In this document: positions 46,868 to 59,536 of the stretch, in pieces
Position numbering within the stretch: position 1 is the stretch's first letter
Layout: every line of letters starts with the position of its first letter
Source of the DNA: Mytilus trossulus
Lineage: Eukaryota; Mollusca; Bivalvia; Mytilida; Mytilidae
NCBI RefSeq assembly: GCF_036588685.1
Contig: NC_086379.1
Location: 76,291,727 to 76,355,726 of the forward strand
Direction of reading: 5' to 3'
DNA: 64,000 nucleotides
Program-made: the position numbers and the translations under genes
Notes under the pieces: generated by a model
What the model saw: the letters and a program-made list of their open reading frames with translations, nothing else
Databases searched by the model: none
What the model was told of the DNA's origin: nothing

Positions 46868-49800
46868 ATGTCCTCACGACCCATACGACCTGTTGAACGA
46901 CAGCGAATGAGACCATGGCTCGAGAACCTCCTGAACAATAGATCTGTTGAGGGTCTAAAATGGACCGACCAGAAAATGAAAATATTTGAAATTCCATGGA
47001 GACATGGATCTAGACATGGCTGGAATCAAACTAAGGATGCAGACTTGTTTGAGAGATGGGCTAAACACACAGGTAGGTCAATTTTCTCGTGCATGCTTTG
47101 GTTATCACTTTCTCATACATGCTTTCACGTACATGTTTTGGTTAATATTACTTTCTAAGACTTGTACATGCAGTATTGCTTTGGTTATGTCACTTTTTCG
47201 TACATGTATTGTTTATATTTTGGGATATCAAAAGTATACTACATTTTTGAATAAAAAAGAGATATGGCCGGTACCACCGTCCATGAGACAATAACATCAA
47301 CGATAATATAAAGACAGCCAATAAGGATGTACGTTTTTTACTACAAGTACTTGCCAGTCACAACAAAACAGTTCTCACAAATATTCCAAAAAAGGGGGAG
47401 TCCTTTTCTTTTGTCAAAATTGTTCTCATAAAAATGATAAAACGAATAAACAATTAAACGACCTTTATTGAAAATATGATAACCTCATAGGTCTCTAGGG
47501 AACAACCATTTTAAACATATAAGAGGAGAGGTTATAATTGACCAAGAAGATAAGCAACAATCAAAGCAGTCCCATACCCGTAGCCAAGGGTGGGGGGGTC
47601 GTCCAAACCACAACCCCCCTTGAAAACAAATAAGCACTGTTAAAGTCAATGTTCTGTTCGAATTGTGACTGTTAAAGTCGAGTTTGTGAGTCCAAAGACC
47701 CACCCTCCCCCTTGGAAGTTCCTGGCCACGGGCCTGAGTCCCTTAAGTATATATACATATTGCATTATCATATAAATGCATTTAAATAAACATTCATCCC
47801 AATTATTTAGTGACGGATTCAGGGGAAAAAAGATGATAAAGAATTTCATAATTTTCATAATAATTTTACTGCCTTTACTTCATAAAAATTCGGGGAAATA
47901 TTTAGTTATGACTGGTTAAGATTTTTCATACATAATTGTAGATGAGAAAAAGAGAAGAAAAGTGTGTCCATCAATTTGAAAAAAAAATCAACCAATATAA
48001 AAAAAGGACACCCCTTTTTTAAATTAAATGTCCATACAAGATTTCATACGAAAAGTATGGAGATGTATTTAAAAGCATAAAACCTTAAACAAATGTTTAT
48101 ATTGACTGAACTAGTTAATCAGACAATATGTTACAAATCTTAACTAATTAAAGGCTTTTAAGTCCTTTAAAAAATAAATTTTATGGGGAAGAATAGGTAG
48201 ACTAAGTATAACAATCGGGATAGGTTCACAGTCAGGCACGTGTCTCTGAAAAAAAACCCACTATTATTAAATGTTTATTTGTTATATTCTATCAGAGACA
48301 ATGCCATCGGATCTTCCGTATTATGTGATCCTGTAGGTGCCTTCAAAGTTTTAAGTAAACCAAATGTAATGCCAACAAAGTTCTTTCAAGTTCGTCCAGT
48401 TGAAACAATGAATTTAAAAATTCAAAACATAATTTTCTAGTTCAAAACATTTACGGGTAAGTTCGATTTGTAACTTTTGTCTAAGTTTGAAACAAAACTG
48501 TCTTGTTTATAAATGTAAAATATTTTTCCAGATTATTATCAGATATTCATTTATATATTCAAGTTTTGATTTTTGTATTTTTATAAAAATTGGCGTGTGC
48601 AATCCAGTCTAAATTTAAAAATAGAGCCAGGTTTCTATAGAACAAAATAAAATTAAAAGTTTAATTTAATTTTATTTTATTTTTAAGAAGAATGCTTTTT
48701 GTGTACCTAAATACATCTTGTACTTTCCTAAAAGTTTGGCCTGTCCAAATAATATTTGAGGTAAAAAAAAATCATCTTAATACCAGTTAAAATTTACTTT
48801 CATTCATGGAATCGTACAAGTTTTAGTTTACAGATTAATTTGTTGAACTTCAAAACAAATAAATATTGTCGACCATTTTATCTCGCGAGAAATAAAAATA
48901 TTTTATGTATATATATATTTTTTTTTTTATTATTTTTATTATCATTTTATTCTTTTTCTTAATTTTTCAAAGCGGAGTTTCTGTTTGAAAATTAAAATCA
49001 GGAATTAAAAAGAGGCAAAATATGAGTTCCATTGATCAAAATGTTTAGATAAAAGGAGTCACTGGACGAAATATTCAAAATTCATTAAAATAATAGAAAA
49101 TTTGTGCAGCAAAAAAATAAAGATTAATCCATAGAAATTCTCAGTTTTTCATTTTTTTTATATATTAAATTGGGATTATTCTTAGCGCAACTTCAATATT
49201 CTGCAGAAGACATCATATTGCCTCCATTTCATGTTCCGAGGAAATATTCATAATAAAAAAAGAGAATAAAGACCTCCAGATATTTAGTGTCTAGTTTTCA
49301 CCTGATATTCGATGTATATATATTCCCAAATATTCACATTTGTTTAGCTGACATTAGTTGTTTTTTGAAACATTTTCAGTTTTAATTGATAATTAAAAAC
49401 ATGTTTAAAAAAGCTCATTTAGAAAATCCACCTAACATTTTTACAGCACTAGTTTGGTTATCACTTTGACGCACCAATAAGAGGGAATATATTGAAAAAC
49501 TGTATTTTTTCCAAACACGAAATTTTCACGGGTACATTTCTTACACTTGAAAGAGAGGGTTGAAGGAAAAATGAAGTATTCATTAAAATATTATCAAAAT
49601 TATGAAAAAATGTTACCAAAAAAAGGGAAAAGAAAAAGGAAATAATTTCAACTGAATGCATTTTTTAATTGACAATAAATATTTTTTTTCACATAGTGAC
49701 ATAGTCTTAATAAATATGTATTACAAAATGAAAATTGTATATATTATAAAGAATAACATGTTTAATTGTTTAATTTCGTATGTCCAGAACTTAAAATTGA

Positions 49801-52800
49801 ATTAATATAATATAATCAATATAATGAAACATTTGTAAGGATGTTTCAAACGAAATGAAAAAGAGGCAAACTATAGACATCCCCTCTTTATTGTCTAGCA
49901 TTCCTTCTGGTGTTCCCCCTAAATACAAACTCAGTTGGAATGGCTGTTTGTACTTAAAAATGTATGGTCTTAGTCTGTTCCTGGGAGTATTATATTGACA
50001 ATACTTCAATTGTCTGTTTTCTGATATTACAGGACGATTTGAAAAAGGAAAGCCGAATCCAAAGAAATGGAAGGCAAATTTTCGATGTGCATTGCATAGT
50101 TTGACGGACGTCAAAGAAGTCACCCCCAGGAAAACTGACAGAGAAAGTAAATGTACCAGAGTGTACCAGTTTGGTGATGATACAAAACAGAAAGAGCGTG
50201 GTAGGTACACGGCTTGTCACCTTGCGACAAGTTTAGCATATCTGAAAAAAACTAAATAAATCTGAGACAGCTTAGCTTTTATGGGGTTGATTTTTATTGT
50301 TCAACTTCAATCGAAGAGTTATTTGTCTGCCTTTAAACGGTTTGTTATCCCAATTTATCATATGAACGGACAGGTCTCTTTTTATTCACAGCGAAAGACA
50401 AGTTGTCACTTTTTTTTGTTTATTCTAGAGGGACGCCGGCCATACAGACGACGGAAATTGTCATCAGAATCCGACATATCATCTCAGTGTAATGCAGATA
50501 GTAGTATAACATCCTCGCCATCAAGCACGACGAAATACACGAGCGATGACGATGTGTCCTCTTCATCTCCTGAATACTGCATTACCAAGATTACAAGAGA
50601 TTCAAAGAAACGAAAAATGGATGAAGATCTTACTAAACATTCCAGTTATAAGAAGTACACGTGTATTGAGAAAAGTGATGTAAAATCAAATGAATTAAAA
50701 TACAGTCCTGACCACCAAACATTCCAAGAACCAACCAAAGACCAAATCTCACCACTCCCAGATTCTACATCTCAACTAGATTTTAACATTCTTCTGGTAT
50801 GTTGACAATGTGAAAAGATTAGTTAGACTCAAGTTTCTACAAAAATAACATGGGATATAACGATGTGAAATTTCCACAAAATGTTCTACGATTTCATCTC
50901 ATTCATGGGCTTTTTATACTAATGTCATTTCATTAGCAAAGAGAGGTTAAAACAGTTCCCCGTAAAATATTCAAGCAAGATATCGCCTGGATGGGAATTT
51001 TATGCTTATATCATTTTGAGGTTAAAGGACCAATTCCCCAAATATTTTAACCCAATCCTTCGCCTGCATGCATAAGCTTTTTATAATAACGTTAAAAAAG
51101 AGGATATATATAGAGCCAATTTCCCAAATAAAATGAACAATATCCTTCGCTGGCCATGGGATTTCCTACTTATATATTTCAAAAGAGCGTAAAGGCCAAC
51201 ATCCCAAAATTTTAATCCAATCCCTCGCCGGCATGGGATTATTAATAATGTCATTTCAAAAGGAGGTAAGGGCCAATTTCCTCTAAATTTTATCCAAATC
51301 CTTCGACTGCATGGGTTTTCCATACTGAGGTCATTTTCGAAAATTCTTTTAAGCTTTACTAAAAGTTACAGTATGGCTTCATGAACATGTAACCTAAATA
51401 CAATTGCTTTAAGAGAGATACAAAAGAATCAATTTTAATTTTAAAAGGTCAGAGGAATTTAGATTTAATTTGCAGGAAGCCAAATATATAAAATAAAAAA
51501 GGAGCACACAATAAGCATTGTTATGAAAGAAACAAAAACTGGTGTACGTAAAACTACTCTGGTGTTATTTTTTTGAATTTTCGGAAAAAATTGGCATCTC
51601 TTTTAAAATATACCAAAGCGTGTTTTGTTTTATATTTATGGAAAAAATGTATACGACTTAAAATTAGATAATCAAGACGCATATTTTCAAAAAAACAAAG
51701 AGCATTTTATGAAATTCTGTCAAAACTAGTATATATATATGACCAAAATGTCGAGATTGGTTGATAACATGTTGGTTTTCCTAGATTATTTCTTGAAAAT
51801 CACTTGCCCTACTTACATGTATGTTAGTAGTTACAACTTTTTTTCAATTTGACAAGAAGTTTTATATCTCTTTGTTATCATGTCGGTTCCTTATTACGCA
51901 CGTTTCAGAATAGAATAATGCGATCAGAACATTTCGAAAACTAAATAAGGCAAAGATCAAGTGCATTTTTATTCAAATTATTTTGTGGAAGTAGACATGT
52001 TTGCTTATAATGTTGCCCAATATTTTTAGGATGGCATAAAAAAGGAACGTATAGACACTGAAGTTACAGAAATCACTCTGCCGTTCAAACCAACACTTGG
52101 AGATAACTTTGGTGAGCATACACTTTGTTGTTGACTTCAAAATTAAAAAAAAGATATTTTTTTATTTCCAAGCTATTGACGAATTCAATTACACAGTTTC
52201 TCAATAGATTTTTCTCAATACACCATCTCACAATTGTGCAAGAACAAACTGTACTAATAGCATACAACTGCATGGAATTCAAGATGAGGAACTGGCTATG
52301 CAAAATTGAAATTTTTCAGAATTCTAGTCATCGCAAAATTTGGCCCTTCTGAAACGGCCAGTTCATGATGTTGATTGTCTGTTTAGATTTTTAGATGGAT
52401 TTTAATTTAATTTTCAAATTTTAAGATTAAAAAATAATAATAAAACCAACGATTTTTATACCATCTATTAGTTTTTGTCAGATAAATTTATTAATAAAAT
52501 TAGTGTGCATATTTTTCTTATATTTTTAATGAAATAAAAATAATACAAAGTTACTATTAAATAGTATATTAATTTTTCAGAGATAGAAATAGACCGAGGA
52601 GTTTTTCTCAACCATATGAGTGGGTTTATAATGATTCAAACTTCAGGGTGTATAAATGGATTTACTGAACCAAGTGCAATAGATTCAGGTTAGTCTCAAA
52701 GACAAACGACTGTTCAACTTAATTCAGAAATATTATAACAAAAACTTATTTCATAAATATCATAAAATAAAATTTATTTCAGAAATATTATCACAAAATA

Positions 52801-55442
52801 AAACTTATTTCAGAAATATTATCACAAAATAAAACTTATTTCAGAAATATTATCACAAAATAAAACTTATTTCATAAATATTATCACAAAATAAAACTTA
52901 TTTCAGAAATATTATCACAAAATAAAACTTATTTCATAAATATTTTCACAAAATAATAAAATTTTACTTATTAATTTATGTACAGTGAATGCTAAATGAT
53001 AGTTTTGTATCAACTCTTTATACCTTTATTTATATATTTTAAACACAATCTTGTCCATAATGCTTCATCAAGCTGCACGTGTGCAATTTGTTCATTCTCT
53101 TACAAATATTATCCTTTATTACAGATTCCAAAACTTTTACCAGCAACTTTTCAAGTGATTTGAAGGTATGTTGACACACCTTCTCACATTCTTGTGGGTT
53201 TTTTTTTCAGAATGTACATTATGGCAACATGAGAAGTCATATGTTGTTGCTATATTGGTAGTTATGTTGTGGCAACATGGGTAGTGATTTGTTTTGGCAA
53301 CATGGGTAGTGATTTGTTTTGGCAACATGGATAGTCATACATTGTGGCAACATAGGTAGTCATATGGTGTGGCAACATGGTAATAATTTGTTTTGGCAAC
53401 ATGGATAGTCACATTGTGGCAACATGGGTAGTCATACATTGTGGCTACATGGATAGTCGTACATTGTGGCAACATGTGTAGTTATACATTGTTGCAACAT
53501 GGGTAGACGTATGGTGTGTCAACATGGATAATCATTTACTATGGCAACATGTATAGTCGTATATATTTGCAACATGAGTAGTGGTATAGTTAATTTCTGT
53601 GTCATTGGTCTCTTGTGGAGAGTTTTGTCATTGGCAATCATACCACTTATAATGTATACTAATTAAAATCCAGTATCTATACTATTAGGTATTAGGATAA
53701 CCAGAATTTGTAAGTGTGATCCTAAGTAATGATTGGGTTTATTTGCAAAAAGCATATACATACCATGGCCATCAAAACATATATTTATAGATTATCATTG
53801 ATCATATCATGAGATTGGTTTTCTCGCTTGAGCCGGGTACGGCTATTTTATATAGGATGACATTGTTAATTGCATAAGCAATGCCACGTTCCTCCTTAGT
53901 TTCTAGCGATAGCAAGTAGATATGAAAAAATTATCACACAAAAAGATGAAAAGGAAAAATGCACAAAAAAGCGATAATACAATATAAACAGCAGAAAACA
54001 ACACACCTGATACGATGCAAAGTATACTAATATGACATATCATCTTTAATGCTGCCTTCAGATAATTACAAAGTTTTATAGTCCGAGTCTTATTGGCAGC
54101 TTGATTGCGTTTGATGAATAATTGACAAAGGAGCACAATGGAATAGAATAGAATATTCTTTTTTCCAAATTACAGGGCCCACAAAACCATATAATTCGGA
54201 TACAATGATTGAAGTAATTGGGTCAACAATAAGACATTTCACTATCTTATAATTATAGTATACTCGTATAAGCCTCATAAGATAATGTTGATTTACTTCA
54301 GAATAAATAAATACCTTAGCATTACCATTACCAGAGTTATATAAATAAATAAATTGATATAGTACATAATATATGTCTCTGCCATTACATACAACAACGG
54401 AAAAAACAACTGACAACAAAACCAACAAAGCATATATTGGACTATTATCTACAATGAACCATCGATGTCTTTACAATCACTTTGTTTAAATTTAGAATCC
54501 AAATCAAAAATGTCTTCTAAAGGGGAATCCAGCCACAGTCTGTCTTGCAAACGACTACATGTACACAGAGTCTCTGTATATATGTCTCTGATATACACTA
54601 GTTAGTGGTAAATCATTAAATTCTTCCTTAACGAAGGACAACTTGATTATTCTCTATCTTCTACGTTGTAAGGTTTTATCTTGAATTGTAATAGGGGACT
54701 CTTACTTTTCTGTAGGAGGTGCTCCCTTCTGGTAACGGCGCATTCCTCAACGAATCCAGTGGTGATGATTGTTCAGTCCTAGGTAGGTAAAAACTATGCT
54801 TATGCTTTAACAACATCTTAATCGGATGCAAGTCTACTCATCTGTTAAAAATTGCAAAATTGATATTGATGTGGCTTACAAGCATGGTCGAAATTTAAAG
54901 ATTTCCCCCTTTTACACTTTAAACCAAAAATAAACCGTTTGTTCGGTTTTCACTGGTTTATATCTAAATGTCTAATCTTTGAGCAAAAAACAGGCATCTT
55001 TTTAAAGTGTTAACTAATACCATTAAAGGGAAACAATTATGGCAGACAACACCGAACAATCACTGGACAAACAGAAATTGAGTGCAATGCAAAAAAGATT
55101 TGTTTCACCAGCATATATTCCATTGCAATCCTAAATTTGACTTTAATGTAGGCTATTCTTTTAATGAATTTCATTAAATTTTACAGATTACAAATAGCTC
55201 TATCGTATATATACTTCATGTTCAGGCCAAACAAAACATGAACTTTAAATTCTATGGATTGACGCCTCCATTTTTTGTGGAATTCGTATGTTTCTTCCCG
55301 CAGTGATGGGTTCCTGGGATTGGAACCTCCCCTTTTTGCGATGATCAATGCATTTGAATCTTGGCATACACAACACAAAGCTTCATTTAAATTTATTTTT
55401 GTAGGTTCCACATGCAGTTCACCAGAATACACCTATTTGTGA
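46868..55442 (+). CDS. IRF: Interferon regulatory factor, IRF1/2-type (second of tandem pair)
   Basis: Paralogue of the gene 3.3 kb upstream. Eight exons (46868-47072, 50033-50200, 50429-50796, 52030-52111, 52581-52688, 53125-53165, 54716-54782, 55405-55442) give 358 residues. An in-frame ATG 36 bases upstream exists, but the chosen one has the better context (attaaaATG) and starts MSSRPIRPVERQRMRPWLEN like its neighbour. The five IRF tryptophans are W17, W32, W44, W52 and W64. In the recognition helix FRCALHSLTDV the DNA-contacting Asn is replaced by His (H90). A basic cluster GRRPYRRRKL and a long Ser-rich exon follow (SSQCNADSSITSSPSSTT), then IKKE (K251), a SUMO-type motif equivalent to IKDE of the neighbour. 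No IRF-association domain was seen. Junction phases (1,1,0,1,1,0,1) match. The final two exons are the least certain. AATAAA occurs at 55467-55472. Confidence 0.9.
47073..50032 (+). other. Large first intron of the second IRF gene
   Basis: The donor GTAGGT follows HTG in phase 1 and the acceptor is tctgatattacag. The 2.96 kb contains a MITE (47570-47735) and otherwise AT-rich unassigned sequence. Confidence 0.85.
47570..47735 (-). mobile_element. Short G/C-tract MITE in the IRF intron
   Basis: The left end catacccgtagccaagggtg is the diverged inverse of the right end (caggcccgtggccaggaact when reverse complemented). G- and C-runs lie just inside the ends. This is the 'CAGGCCCGTAGCCAGG' hAT-like terminal type. 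Confidence 0.6.
50797..52029 (+). other. Intron 3 of the second IRF gene
   Basis: Between 50880 and 51340 there are about five diverged ~80-bp repeats of 'aaggaccaattccccaaata..ttaacccaatccttcgcctg.catgggatttt..at.atgtcattt'. The rest is AT-rich. Confidence 0.65.
52740..52965 (+). repeat. 31-bp tandem repeat, about 7 units
   Basis: cttatttcagaaatattatc plus acaaaataaaa repeats head to tail. Some units have cataaatat in place of cagaaatat. It lies in intron 5 of the second IRF gene. Most units contain 'tatttcag', which resembles a 3' splice site. Confidence 0.93.
53205..53590 (+). repeat. ~25-bp tandem repeat (ggcaacatgggtagtcatac), about 13 units
   Basis: Diverged units of tggcaacatgggtagtcata plus 3-9 bases (cattg, tttgtttt), starting about 40 bp after the donor of IRF exon 53125-53165. 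Unit length varies from 24 to 29 bp. Confidence 0.9.
53591..54715 (+). other. Rest of intron 6 of the second IRF gene
   Basis: A repeat phrase (cttgtggagagttttgtcat, 53612) follows the tandem block. Near 54570 two copies of agtctctgtatatatgtctctg-like sequence form a small inverted repeat flanked by tgtacac/tatacac, perhaps a decayed palindromic insertion. Nothing else was recognised. Confidence 0.5.
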
Positions 55443-55524
55443 TACCACAAATCAAAAGGTATGTTTAATAAACTACACAGTGCAATGTTTTAAAATTCAA
55501 AATAAATCTTTATTTAATTTTGGC
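55443..55524 (+). terminator. Polyadenylation region of the second IRF gene
   Basis: AATAAA at 55467-55472 and 55501-55506, 25 and 59 bases after the stop codon. A donor-like AAAAG|GTATGT also lies at 55459, so the transcript could instead continue by splicing in the 3' UTR. Confidence 0.4.
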
Positions 55525-55727
55525 TTATAAGTTTCGGAGTTTGGTGTTGCGTCCATTTTCCCTGAACTGTTTCTCACTTTTGTTTCTGGGTCAGCTCTAG
55601 GCCGCTACTGGGTGCCAGATTTTATAGCCACATGTGTTGATGACCAATTGGTAGCCTTCGGCTGCTCTTTGGTCAGATTGTTGTCTCTTTGGCACATGCC
55701 CTGTTTCCATTCTCAATTTCATTAGAA
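55525..55727 (+). repeat. Dispersed-repeat 3' end downstream of IRF
   Basis: Contains tggtgttgcgtccattttcc, ttttgtttctgggtcagctc, ggtagccttcggctgctctt and gccctgtttccattctcaat, the longest copy of this family in the window. Confidence 0.72.
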
Positions 55728-56569
55728 TGCTTACAGCAGACCAAAATGCTAGTTTGCTGAGTATTTTTATTTTAAATGGTATCTAGCACAAATAATACTT
55801 GCACCAAAAATAACGTTGACTGAAAGTGAAGAAAAAAATCTGTTAAAGTAGCATATATCTCCTGTATTTGTCAAGCAGTAGATTATCAAAAATTATCATT
55901 CGATACAGATGTCCTAAGAGACTAACAGAGACTTCTCTGACAAAACCAACGAACTAACTTTCACTCAGAAAACATGAATTAATCTTGTAGGACTGTGTCA
56001 GGATATAATTAATCTATACAAAGCTTAGTTTTCACAAGATTCTATATTAATTGATGAGGGGAAAACTATGTTCTGGTTGAACCATATACCAGCTTTCCTC
56101 CTTAACAGTTACATAGTTGAGTACAATCTTCAGGTGGTGTCTATCATCACTGACCTTGGCTTCAAAAGGACTGGCTTAAATCATTTATAATGAATAAACC
56201 ACCAATCGAAATTAATTGTTATTTACTATTTCAGGAAAAAAAATACAGCAATAGAGAACTAAATCAAAATTAATTGGTTAAAACATGTTATATCATGGTG
56301 TGGAAGAATATTTGGAACAAGTTAAAGAGGAAGATAATTTTGTTTATATGATTATATGAAGAGTGGTTGACACCACTATGATTTATCATTAAAACAGAAA
56401 GGGAACTAATTTGTTAATGTGTTCATGAACAAAAGGACCAGCATGGATTGTTATTCAATAGACGTGAACCAAGGATTTGAAAATAATTTGTTAAATGTTA
56501 TCAAGAGTGAATGATGAAAAGTGAAAAAAGTCAGTAAGATGTTTTTATAAAGAGGAAGATAAGTACAAG
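55728..56569. other. Non-coding region
   Basis: AT-rich sequence downstream of the second IRF gene. No exon recognised. Confidence 0.4.
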
Positions 56570-57010
56570 ATGTAAACAAGAGTGAAGGTAATATTTCTGT
56601 TGGATGTATGCAATAGTTGATAATAAGTTAGATGTGAACAATTGCGGATGATAATTAGTTACATGTGAACAAGAGTGGATTATTTGTTATATTTGAACAA
56701 GGGTGTATGCTGATTTGTTAGATGTGAACAAGAGTGGATTATTTGTTATATTTGAACAAGGGTGTATGCTGATTTGTTAGATGTGAACAAGAGTGGATAA
56801 TGTGTTAGATATGAACAAGTGTGAATGTCGATTTGTTGATGTTAACAAAATTAGAAGATAATTTATAGCTCAGATGTGAACAAGAATGGACGATGAGTTG
56901 TTAAATGTGATCTGGAGTGGATAATTTGTTAGATCTGAAAAAGTGTGAATGATTTATAGTTAGATATGAACAAGAATGGACATGGTTTGTTAGACGTGAT
57001 GAGCAGTTGA
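56570..57010 (+). repeat. ~35-bp quasi-tandem repeat (ttagatgtgaacaagagtgg)
   Basis: About 12 diverged units of 'gttagatgtgaacaagagtg' plus 'gataattt', including one exact longer duplication (gattatttgttatatttgaa .. caagggtgtatgctgatttg at 56679 and 56739). Confidence 0.85.
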
Positions 57011-59162
57011 TTGGCACAAGACAAAGTGTATGTGAAACCTGATGTTTCAGTCCTCAATCTTCAGTGATCTCTTTTTATGTTTATCTGTGATATTTAATTA
57101 GAATGCTATTGTACAGGAAAGATAAAGTATTCAAAAACATCATACCTAACATATGTGGCAAGCTATTACCCCCAAGAATCTCCTAAACTGGTCAGACTTG
57201 GTTGAGAAGTACACTAAATACATTTATATCATAAAGTTAAAGAAATCTGATATTTTAATTCAATTAAAATTTAACATTATTATGAAGAATAAAAAATGTG
57301 TAAGTTAATTTAAGGTTAAACAAACTATTTGCATACATTTGTGTAGGTCATGCACTAAAATTGAACAACACTTGAAACCTTTACGTTGGAAAGTAATTAT
57401 TTGTTGTAGAAAAAGATGAAAATGTTCTTGAAAGAGAATGTAGGTTTAAACAAGGGAAAGGGCTTTATGAAAACTTGGAGGTTTCAGTTGAACTGGCATA
57501 TTTGTCGATCTTGTATTAGTTTTTGGAAATTTAAATATAAAGATCAAATTTAAAATAAATATAATTTTTTTTATGAAAATCACAAAGTTCCTGCAAACCT
57601 ATTAAACCTTTGACAAGCTAGATGTGGACAACCAGATTCAGATGACCTTTGACACCCACAGATTGGGCAGAAATTTAAAGGAATTCAAATTTAATATTTG
57701 TCAGGATACAAGTTTACAGTTAAATTATGTTCTTATTTCTTTATTGAAACCAGGTTTATGTGGGATTTATTAGAAACTTTAATAATGTTAAAATATTTAA
57801 GTACCTGTGAAAAATTTGATTAGTCATTTCCAAATCAATAAGTACTGGTACACTACTTTATTGTAAATTTGAGATTTAGATAAGAATTTTCTTGTATATT
57901 TCTTTTCTTTGATTTCAACAAAGGATATCTATGAGATAAAATTTTGTTTAGGGAATTTTTCCTGAATTATTTCGAACTGCAAAATATTTTTAATTTCTAT
58001 TCATCCACATTCGTCTCTTGTGAATACACATCTCGTTTCTATTCCCGACTTTAAACTTGATTATGCATGTAAATTTAAATTTGAAAGATGTGATTACATG
58101 TTGGTTTCCAATATATAATATAAAGAAGCTTTAACCTTATGTGCATAAATACAATTAGTTTTGGCCAAGACTTTTGTCTCGAGTATTACTTGGATAGCTT
58201 ACTCCTCAATCCACATGTCAGGTGTTAATGTATTAATGGTGGATTTCATCCTTCCAGCAGCAATTATCTATTGTTATGATCTGTTAACTATTTGTTCATT
58301 AAATTTTGTTTTTTCTGTGGTGTTTTGTATTTAATTGCTATATGCAGATATTTTTTCAGTAGTTAAAACTCCCATGTGATAAGCCTTGTTACTCATTAAG
58401 AAGTTGATCTGCATTAATTTTGGAAACCATCAGAAAAATGCTGTAGGTATAAACTTCAAGAAAACTGAACAACAATTTGGCTTGAGGACGCCAAGTAATT
58501 TTATATCTCCTGCACTGTGTTGCAGGGGACAAAGCAAAATTTTTAAGCGTCATCAATACTAAAGTAGCTGCCAACTGTAATATGTCTATCATGTGACAAT
58601 AAATGCCGTCTCACTTATTATATAAACAGATGGTGTTGGACCTTATATACCACAGTGCCATCAGTAGTTAAGGGGGGATAATCTTCCTCAGTGGTTCTCA
58701 TTGCTTATAATATACAACACAACATTATAAAGTTGTACACCAATTATCATATCATTCACCTCAAAAGAGTATAAAAAATTTATAAGAATAAATTTGAATG
58801 TATATTGAAATTATAAAAGTTACTTCATGCTTAGTTTAACCACTGTTAAAAGACTGAGAGAATAGTTGAGGAATTGGAATAATATTTCCATCAAACTTGG
58901 TTTTTGAAGCCACTGCTTTCTAATTTAATACCACCAGTACATCATTATGCATAGAAGGTATTTGAGATTTTATGTTAATCATCATGCAGTGCATTATTGT
59001 ACAGTATAAATATGGTTTCTATTCAGGTGTAGTTCATTTCCCAGAAACAAACAAAACAGATCACCTGTCGGATGGTTACCTGCAGATCAGGTGCACATAC
59101 TAGTCTATAGTTACTTTAGGTATAATGATTAAACAGATAAAAACTAGATAAATGGAAATGTA
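57011..59162. other. Non-coding region between the IRF and helicase genes
   Basis: AT-rich sequence. No domain-bearing open frame or repeat family was recognised. The right edge approaches the helicase 3' end. Confidence 0.4.
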
Positions 59163-59536
59163 TTTATTAGATATTGTAAATAAATATAATATCAACATTT
59201 TGATAAAAATTTAGTTACAACAAACCATTATCTGACTTCAAAATAAACAATTGCACTTTAAAACCTTTTCCATGATAACAACAAAAACAAATTTTATGTT
59301 TAGTCCTGATATTTATTATTCAAAAGTGTGAATAAAACTTCTTTTAATTTCTTCGTTATTCTGAAATTTTTAAAAATAAATAAATATCCCAAATTGCAGA
59401 ATGTCTATATACTTGTTCCCAATATATTTTCTCACTATTCATTTCAACCTTCTTTTTAAATTCATAATAATTCTACATGTAGGTTGTACGATAATTTATT
59501 TGACAATTACAACATGTTCTATTAATTTGACTATCA
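59163..59536 (-). other. Probable 3' UTR of the DDX21-type helicase
   Basis: Lies directly after the minus-strand stop codon. A minus-strand AATAAA (tttatt at 59163-59168) is one candidate polyadenylation signal. Confidence 0.35.

Noticed and set aside
50281..50428. N-terminal part of the 174-codon plus-strand frame 50281-50805 as coding
   Set aside because: A strong acceptor (tttattctag) ends at 50428 and joins in phase with exon 50033-50200. The upstream residues are read-through of intron 2.
54560..54600. Fourth palindromic mini-insertion (cagagtctctgtatatatgt..ctctg)
   Set aside because: The arms are imperfect and the flanking 7-mers (tgtacac/tatacac) differ by one base. Kept only as a possible decayed member.
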